DNA of 64,000 bases from Cladobotryum mycophilum (lineage: Eukaryota > Ascomycota > Sordariomycetes > Hypocreales > Hypocreaceae): NCBI GenBank assembly GCA_036429605.1, contig JAVFKD010000004.1, positions 4,278,001-4,342,000 on the forward strand, in the 5' to 3' direction. The notes under the pieces are model-generated. The model worked only from the letters and a program-made list of their open reading frames with translations, was not told the DNA's origin and ran no database searches. This document shows positions 56,833 through 64,000 of this stretch, piece after piece. The position numbers and the translations under genes are program-made. Within the stretch, counting starts at the first letter, position 1. Each line of letters begins with the position of its first letter.

Positions 56833-57062
56833 GACCGAAGGCATCCAACTCCCAAGAATTGAGATCTCCGACTCCGAAATCTTACACGAACAAAGCCGGA
56901 TGGATTTCGATTACTAAATCATGCAATTTGTCCTGAATGATGAGACTCGCAAAGAGTGGCGAGTCTACAAACTATAGGTGTGTACCAGCCATCGTCCAAG
57001 CACGCCACCAAAGCGTTCAAGAAATCTAGGCGCAATACATCTTCACTCAATTATCGTACAAT

Positions 57063-58419
57063 ATGGCAGAAAAAACTCATATCCAGTTTCATCCACCTAC
57101 TCCACCATCCATCAATTCTTCCCAGGAAACACATTCTACAACTTTGAGAGTCTCCGTATCCTCTCTACAGCCCCCTACGGAGGATGCGATCCCGCCGAAT
57201 TCCTCACGGCCATTGCCGCCATCAACCCCAAAGACCCAGAAACTTGGGCAACCGCATGGGGGCACGCCGCTTCAGTCGCTGAATCAATAGCTGAAGATGC
57301 TCTGGAGCGTGGAGACACGGTGGCTGCCCGAGATGCCTTCCTTCGAGCGAGCTCATACACGCGCGCTAGCGGGTACATGAGGATCAATGGGCCAACCTTG
57401 GACACACATGATCCACGGTCTCTGCCTGCTGCAAGCAAGACACAAAGCTTGTTCCGGCGGGCGTTGCCCTTTCTTGAGTGCGACGCACGTGTAATTGAGA
57501 TCCCCTATCGGACAAGTGAAAATGGGCCAACAGTCATGCTCCCGGGTTACCTATACATTCCTTCCGCGCAGAATCGGCTACCGGACGGAAAGATCCCCCT
57601 GCTTCTCAATACAGGCGGGGCCGACTCTGTGCAAGAAGAGCTGTACTACATCCACCCACAGGCTGGGCACTGTCGCGGCTATGCTGTTGTAACATTCGAG
57701 GGGCCAGGGCAGGGCATTGTCTTACGAGAGAAGGGGCTATACATGCGACCCGACTGGGAGGTAGTGACCGGACAAGTGCTGGATTGGCTGGAGGATTATG
57801 CCACAATATTGAAGCGGGAAGAGGGGCTTGAGTTGGATCTACAGAGGATAGCTGTGGCGGGGGCAAGTATGGGTGCGTATTACGCACTGCGTGCGGCCAG
57901 CGATACTCGTATAAAGGCATGCGTTTCCGTTGACCCATTCTACAGTATGTGGGACTTTGGAACTAGGCATACCTCAAGGCTGCTGATGGGCGCCTGGACT
58001 TCGGGCTGGGTGGGTGACGGGACCATCGACCGTATCATCGGCACTGGCATGTACATGAACCATCAGCTGCGTTGGGAAGTCGGGGTCACGTCAGCCTTCT
58101 GGGGCATCAAAAGCCCAGCACTCATCTTGAAGGAAATGAAGCGGTACTCGCTGGAGGATGGGTTCTTGAATAAGGTACGGTGCCCCGTGTTCGTGACGGG
58201 AGCGGGGAAAAGCTTATACTTTGATACGGAGGAGCATACCATGAGGGTCTTTGCCGAGCTAGGGCACCTAGGGGAGGGGAAGAGGCGTCTGTGGATGCCG
58301 AGCAAACCAGAGGAGGGGGCTTGCAGGCCAAGATTGGCGCGTTTGGCCTCGCGAATATGAAAGCCTACCAATTCTTGGACGAGGTGTTTGGGATCCGGCG
58401 GGTTGTGGAGGCAAACTAA
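57063..58419 (+). CDS. Alpha/beta-hydrolase of the cytochalasan/pyrrolinone type, two apparent frame breaks
   Basis: Hydrolase of the kind (CcsE, UcsC) found in PKS-NRPS clusters beside the Diels-Alderase and thought to help pyrrolinone formation from the released aldehyde. The ATG at 57063 lies just before an A run (57070-57075). One more A there puts the start in phase with HQFFPGNTFYNFE, the typical N-terminal motif. The middle has MLPGYLYIPS and the nucleophile elbow GASMGAYY with Ser ~269. At the G run 58315-58319 one base is missing; the other frame continues KIGAFGLANMKAYQFLDEVF to the TAA at 58417-58419. With both bases the locus is a multiple of three, ~452 residues. No introns. Without correction the visible frame ends early with an odd Arg-rich tail. 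Confidence 0.85.
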
Positions 58420-59712
58420 GTAGATCCAATAGAAGAAGAGAAACATGCATGTGTTAAGAGTCTGCAGAAATGGATCTGGGAATGACGTTTTCGTAGGATG
58501 GCCAAGATAAGCACTTTTATTGTTCCTTTTACAGTATCCTGAAGGATCAAGCAGCCACAAAAACCATGGATCTAGGTGAGACGTATGTCCGTAAATACCA
58601 TCCTATCTACATTAAATCTAACTGTGATTGTCCTTTTCCCACTTCCAAGCCATTCTTCCTGATTACTTCTCCATCCCTCATACGCCAAGTTTCTCTTGTT
58701 CCTCATTCACTGGCTCAATCACGTCTTACTTCAGCTGCATCCTTTAGCCAATCAACAACAGAGATGGCCGAGGTGGTTTGAGTATGCAATGCAATCCCAG
58801 AGGATAAAAGATATATCCTGTTTTAGTAGACGAAGGATGGAATATTGATCCTAACAAGCCTCCCCGGCCTCACCACAAACGTGGCTAACTCAGCATCACA
58901 TTTCCCGAACCCCGCGATTGGATTTGTTGGGGGGGGGGGGGGGGGGCAGAATTATTGGCATTTGACAGCTTCGCGGGGACCAGCGCGATCTTGTGGCGCA
59001 AGTTAATCGATCAATATTCCCTTTGTGGCTAAATCTCCAGTGTCGATAACGTCTATCGAATGATCTACTCAGCAGTGTAACAGGTTTTCTTTTCGTCTTC
59101 CTATCCCGGAAGAGATGATGAAACCTCAATAGACATGGAAACTGGAGGAGAGAGGGCCTGGATCAACCCGGGACTTCCTTGTTTCAGCCTTTTCGCCAAG
59201 CTTCCAGAGTGTGTATGCAGTCAGTCTGCATCCATGGATGCATACCCGCCCGACCAATAAGCACCAACAAATCCCTCATGCAAAAGGCCCCGGCCTAGAA
59301 TTCGAGTTGGTGTCACCAATTAGATTGTTGTAAATTACGTAGATGGTAGCATGGCGCCAGGCTGGTATATGTTCCATCACCCATAAATCTGACAGTCAGA
59401 TGCTACGCGTCGTCAATTAGGCAATCCCGAAGCAAGGGTTTTGTGTTACAGCGTAGACTTAAGCCTGAAGCCTTCGTCGCCACGCCGTTACTTGAAGAGG
59501 TCTTAGCAAATTTGATGGCTTTTAAGAGGTAGTTGAAAACTTATTATATGATGATGTTTTATTGTATGGTATCTAATTGCACCTCTTGCTGTGATGATAG
59601 TGAAACAACCTTGATGCCGCGTCTAAAATCTCTAGAGCCCAATCAAACCAAACTCGTTTGCTGTTCTCCCGTTTGGAACATCAGCCTTGGACCTACATGA
59701 CCGAGAAATAAT
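58420..59712. other. Intergenic region before the second regulator
   Basis: 1.3 kb with no gene. It holds a G18 tract at 58929. No CGG-N4-CCG site was found in it, unlike the other cluster promoters. Confidence 0.45.
58929..58946. repeat. Homopolymer tract G18
   Basis: Eighteen G in a row, about 770 bp upstream of the second regulator gene. The exact length is unreliable in any sequencing method. Confidence 0.8.
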
Positions 59713-61457
59713 ATGGCCAACGAGGGGGCAATGCCACGGCATATCCTGCTCCGCTGGACCAGACTCAGGGTCAGGGTCATCAACGTATTGCGACAGCACC
59801 ACGTCCCTCTATCCGTCGTGCCGACGAGGATGTCCGACGATTCGCGTGTGATCGTTGTCGAAGCCAAAAGCTGCGCTGCGAGCGTACTCACTTTTATTCG
59901 CATGCTCCTCTCAGAAGTACACCTTGCCGGCGGTGTACCAAGGCCGGCATCCGGTGCACTACCAGTACCCAGTCTCGTATTGGGCGGACCCCGGACGAAT
60001 CCAACACAAAATCTCAGCAAAGGAGACGTGCGCCTAAGCCAAGCCATGAGGCTACATTTGACATACAGTCTGGCGAATGCACTACAAGTGATGAAGATAA
60101 TGAGGAGGCAGAAGCTGGGAGGGATGAGGTCATGGGCGACACATATGACCAACCTCGGTCAGATGAGAGAGTGATGATTGCAAGGCAGAGACACAGCCAA
60201 CAGCCAGACGGCAGCATCCGAGTAATTGCGGTAGACCCCGAGCAGCTTCAGACATCAGAACCACTGCCGCCATACTCTAAGCTTGCAAGGCCAACTGCAA
60301 ATCGCGGGGAGCCTCTTGTAACACAGAGCCATGCCCACGCAAACATGCAGCAGCTTCCGCATAACTACATTGACATACCGCAGCTTGCTTCGCCCACCAC
60401 AGACACTCAGTTCTTTGGAGACTTGGACTTGATGGACAACAACTTTGACGGGACGGAGGGCATTGATTGGTCCCATCAATCTCTGCTAGATGGCACAACC
60501 CTAGACTCTCTCTCCCGAGGGCCAGGCTCAGACTTGGACGCAGGGGACCTGAAATCTCACCAATCCATCGGCCAGTATGGCCTAGCGACTAATGGAGAGA
60601 GACTTGCAGTACCGGATGCCGCAATGGGAGACGAAATGGATCCGACTATAATGCTCACTCCTTCATCCCTCATTATCTCTCAAGAAGAGCAAGCCCATGT
60701 GGATCTGGCGAGGCGATTGATGCAATTGACGACCACACTGCTCCAGGATTTAAATGCCGAAAATGAGTGTAAAAGACTGACAGACCGAGAAGCCGATGCA
60801 TCAGAAAACCGAGGATCGCCTATCAGCAGACTCCTTTGCAATGTGGAGTGTTTCCTTGGAATTTTGAGTGACGTCTCAAAGAGTATCAGGCAGAGCTACC
60901 CTTCACCCAAGGATGCCTTGGACAATATTAAAACTACCCTCGGGCATACAGACCGCAACCTCGAAAGCTGCAAGCAACAGCTTGCCAATTCTAAACAGCC
61001 GCCACGTCCGCCATCTTGTGGGCTACCAGGACTGACGACCATGATGGCCATAATCGCAGCTTACAGCAGCGTGCTGCAAGTCTACGAGCAAGTCTTCAAC
61101 AGGATCCAACTCTCACTGCTGTCTCGCACGGGGAACACCGGAAGAAAGATGTCACTGCCGCTGCTCCCCTTGTTCCAACTGGACAACGTGAGGCTGGGGA
61201 CGCAGAACAACCTGCATGTGCACATCGCCATGGACGTCTCGCTGCAGATGCTCAAGCAGATCGAGAGTCGACTGTCCGATGTGCTGGAGGCATACGGTGG
61301 AAGATGCGAGTCATACGAGACCAGGGCGTGTTTGACTGCGTTGCTGCAATCACTGACCTGTGACGGGGGCGCCGACTCGATGAGTGTGAGTGGGATGATT
61401 CGGGACACGATCAATATGGTGAGGAAGCTTTTCACTTCGGAAGGGAAGCTAGCCTAG
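59713..61457 (+). CDS. Zn2Cys6 transcription factor 2, one apparent frame break
   Basis: Second binuclear-zinc regulator. The frame opens at the ATG at 59713 and shifts at the G run 59724-59728 (one base missing). In the following frame the zinc cluster is complete: Cys at ~46, 49, 56, 72, 75 and 82 (CDRCRSQKLRC then CRRCTKAGIRC), with a 15-residue middle loop. With the base the gene is ~581 residues. It has an acidic linker (TTSDEDNEEAEAGRDE) and a C-terminal helical part (MAIIAAYSSVLQVYEQVFNRI) that resembles the end of regulator 1. A later ATG at 60132 would remove the zinc cluster and is unlikely as the true start. It lies at the right edge of the cluster with no palindrome in its promoter, so its target genes are uncertain. 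Confidence 0.8.
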
Positions 61458-61867
61458 CTCCAAAGCATCTGTAAGATGACTATATAATTCAACGAGATAG
61501 AATAGAATGTTACTTATTGCCCAGTTCTGTAAATCGAGAACGACGCAAATTGTATTGGGTCGATGTCTTACAAGGTCGAGGGTCAATCCTGTAGAGCGTG
61601 TGATGGAAAAAACGAGTGATCAGCGACACCATAAGAGCTGAAGAGAGGATATAAGAGCGATCAATGGTCAATAATACTGTGAGACACTATAATAATGAGT
61701 TTTAATCTACTCCAAAAATGGCACATAAGTGGTAGTATAATGGAGACTCTGGGATGATGGAGAAACCACAAACTCGTGAGAGCAGTAGTTCTACCTGTGT
61801 CATTGTGACGATAGCCAGAGCCTCTTAGGTACTACTGAATCCCTGCTCCTCAACAGCAAATAGCCCA
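61458..61867. other. Intergenic region before tRNA-Met
   Basis: 410 bp between the regulator 2 stop codon and the tRNA gene. Nothing recognised. Confidence 0.45.
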
Positions 61868-61972
61868 GTCTTCGTGGCCCAGTTGGTTAGCGCGTCAGTC
61901 TCATATTTCTAATATGATCCAATCATCAGATTGGGATATCTGAAGGTCGTGAGTTCGAGCCTCACCGAGGAC
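61868..61972 (+). tRNA. tRNA-Met(CAU), elongator type, with a 32-nt intron
   Basis: The 7-bp acceptor stem closes between GTCTTCG (61868-61874) and CGAGGAC (61966-61972), with one G-U pair. D-arm GCCCAGTTGGTTAGCGC and T-arm loop GTTCGAGCC are normal. The anticodon CAT is at 61902-61904 in the arm TCAGTCTCATA...ATCTGA, whose sequence matches fungal elongator tRNA-Met. A 32-nt intron at 61906-61937 sits right after the base 3' of the anticodon, the canonical position. The spliced tRNA is 73 nt without CCA. A T5 tract a few bases downstream serves as the Pol III terminator. Confidence 0.93.
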
Positions 61973-64000
61973 ATTTCTTTTTGCACTTTTCCATAACGTC
62001 TAACTATTATTATGATGTATTTTTTATTCAAGCAGAAAAATACATCATTACATTCATCTACAGTCTAGTCTGCAAATAAATAATGGTGCAGTTCATAGTC
62101 AGAGCTGCCGAGGCAAACTATATCAGCTACCTAGATATTCTACTGCTACAAGTGCCATTCTTCGTTGCATTTAATTTACTGCTATCGTTGCTGACAACCT
62201 TAATACGTCTTCAGGTCCACCTGGCACAGACCTTGTACGGTAATCATTGGCATCTTACAATAGCCCAAGGGTTTCGTAGGACTACATAGTTAATACGTAA
62301 GGCTGTGCATTAGAGTATATCTTTGAGTAGGCGACGTCCCGAACAACGAAACTCTCTCTGTGTGTGCGAAAAGTGCCACCATCCCATATCGCTCGAATAA
62401 GGCAGAACTAAATAATGAGCTTGGAGACATTTTCATTCAATGAATTGTCATCGTGATAATGGATGGATGTCTTATTTTTCCAGGTCCGCTTCGCCATCTT
62501 CTTTAATTACGATACCCGTGGCCAGCTCTTCTACGCCAAGGTGTCTGATTTTCACCGCAGAGCCCAAGATACATACCTGTGATAGTGTTCGAGGCTGTGT
62601 AAATGTAGATCAATAATTTTATGTGGGCTCCTTGACGAATTTGCTTATTATCTGACGAATCAATCCGTGGCATGTTCGACCCCATACTATATAATGCAGC
62701 TTGATATAGTCAGCATGATTGGATCGGAGACAAAGTAAAAAAACTATTGGCATATGAAGAGCACGGTATAATACAAATCCTTTCGGATCTTACCCGTCGA
62801 TGGGTCTGTCTTATTCCGTACAGCTTCGTTGACCTTGAGTCGATGTAGTGACCATTGCACTATTTGGGGAGACTATAGGGTAGCATTTCAAGTCGCTGTG
62901 GTTCTCTCTGTCTCTATATTTGTGCAAAATTACAATTGAACCATGATTCTAAGTCGTTGATCAGGCTTGAAGATTATATATCAGCAACGGAGTTCTTTAT
63001 AAGATAAAAAGAAAAGAAAAGTCCAAATCGATATCGACTATAAACTCCATTCACAGAATAAGCTCTCATGCGCCTTCAGGACTAAATCAACAAGAGCCTC
63101 TTTAATAGCCTTCATAACTTTTATACACCTCACGCCAGTCATCAACATTTCCGACATCCGCAAATCCCGAATTACCGATTCCGCCCTTTGTCCTGGTGGC
63201 AAGGCTGATACAATTTGCAGATCTTGCTCTCCCTCATAGCTCATAAGCAGACCAAGCCCCCTCCCCCTTGATGCCAAGCTCAGATCTGACGCCTTGCATC
63301 CGAAAAGGGTTCCAAGAATCGAGGGAATCCGCGGCGTCACCTTATTCCCAGCCAGCGAACATACTGGTCTGTGCGGTTGAGATGGTGTAAGCGAGCCAAA
63401 TTGGAAGAGAGTGATTGGATGCGTTTACGAAGAGCTCCTACGGATTGGGCATTGACAGCCAAGGAGATCAACCGCAAGGCGACCCTGGTTTACATTGTCA
63501 TCTCGCGTGGGAATCCACTTTGATGTCTTTCTCACTTTTCTTGGCCAACATCATTGGTGAGATTGGAATCATGTTCTCGCTCATTGACGTAAACCACAGC
63601 GTCAAAAAAAAATATCCTGTTCCAGTTGACTCAAACCTCGCTTGAGCTGGTTGTTCATAAGTGGGAGAAATTATGGAAAAATGCATCAATGTCTCAACTT
63701 GAGAAATGGAGAAATGTCCTCTGCAGGGATGTGAGAAACAGGCAATCGTGAATGCGAGTCTCTTGTTTGTTTTGTTGGAGAAAAGAAGCTGGTGGGTCTG
63801 GTCGTAATCATTTGTCAAGCGACCCTCAGACAGCTCCATCCAAATGTCTCACATAAGGAGCCTGCGGCTATTAACACGCTTGCTTTTACGAAACCAATTT
63901 GCACACTTGACCAGTAGGACTTGTGCGGTATCATCCGCCGGTGAGCCCAAAAAAATCGGGCCCTGCCCCGTTGCATACATGCTAGAAGTCAACTGTGAAT
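61973..64000. other. Right end of window, no supported gene
   Basis: About 2 kb, AT-rich in the first half. Open frames (62083-62289 plus, hydrophobic; 63038-63340 minus, 100 residues with a plausible helical C-terminal part) have no recognisable domain. The latter might be the 3' exon of a gene or a relic, but I cannot support it. Confidence 0.4.

Larger units (their letters stand above)
56648..57062. promoter_or_regulatory. Divergent promoter of Diels-Alderase and hydrolase genes
   Basis: 415 bp between start codons pointing apart, with two palindromes only three bases apart (56806 and 56821). The arrangement should give joint control of the two cyclisation enzymes. Confidence 0.6.

Noticed and set aside
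60132..61457. Regulator 2 starting at the later ATG at 60132 without a DNA-binding domain
   Set aside because: A complete Zn2Cys6 cluster lies in phase directly upstream.
62083..62289. Small hydrophobic open frame near the right end
   Set aside because: Possible membrane segment only; no context, no conservation evidence, AT-rich surroundings.
63038..63340. 100-residue minus-strand open frame near the window end
   Set aside because: Looks mildly protein-like, but no domain and no upstream exon could be supported.

Overview
The window is nuclear DNA of a filamentous ascomycete (Pezizomycotina, most likely Sordariomycetes and perhaps Hypocreales; the genus cannot be named from the sequence). 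The support is short GT-AG introns of 50-110 bp, dense intron-poor genes, Zn2Cys6 regulators, a GPI-anchored GH72 glucanosyltransferase, a DUF7580-subtilase gene and a highly reducing PKS-NRPS. About 21 protein genes and one intron-containing tRNA-Met are supported.

Layout. 0-18 kb is housekeeping and conserved genes: a HhH-GPD DNA glycosylase, an unknown conserved protein, a GH72/CBM43 glucanosyltransferase, a guanine deaminase, a Ysc84-type actin-patch protein, a Ser-rich unknown and an F-box-like protein, separated by long intergenic regions. 17-25.4 kb is an accessory island: a small unknown protein, a DUF7580-subtilisin fusion and, divergently, a C2H2 zinc-finger/pseudokinase fusion. A secreted Ser/Thr-rich protein follows at 25.6-26.8 kb.

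28.3-58.4 kb (to 61.5 kb if the second regulator is included) is a biosynthetic gene cluster: SDR, MFS exporter, PKS-NRPS of about 4,096 residues, P450, Zn2Cys6 regulator, trans-acting enoyl reductase, BBE-like FAD oxidase, Diels-Alderase-family protein, alpha/beta-hydrolase and a second Zn2Cys6 regulator. The set PKS-NRPS + trans-ER + hydrolase + Diels-Alderase is the core known for cytochalasans and related pyrrolinone-derived compounds. The BBE-like oxidase points towards the aspochalasin side. The inferred route is: polyketide plus amino acid made by the megasynthase with the trans-ER, reductive release to an aldehyde, cyclisation to a pyrrolinone, intramolecular Diels-Alder reaction, then tailoring by P450, BBE oxidase and SDR, and export by the MFS.

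Two results stand out. First, a palindrome of consensus TCGG-N4-CCGA (CGG-N4-CCG core) lies 160-305 bp upstream of the start codons of the SDR, MFS, PKS-NRPS, P450, regulator 1, trans-ER and Diels-Alderase/hydrolase genes, with a one-base-longer variant upstream of the BBE gene. It looks like the binding site of the cluster's own regulator and draws the SDR into the cluster. Second, 13 one-base frame breaks, at least 12 of them in or beside G/C, A or T runs and 12 of 13 being a missing base, interrupt nine genes, including the PKS-NRPS just before its last carrier domain. This looks like homopolymer under-calling in the assembly more than real gene decay, so these genes are annotated as whole loci with the break noted. 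The last 2 kb hold no convincing protein gene.
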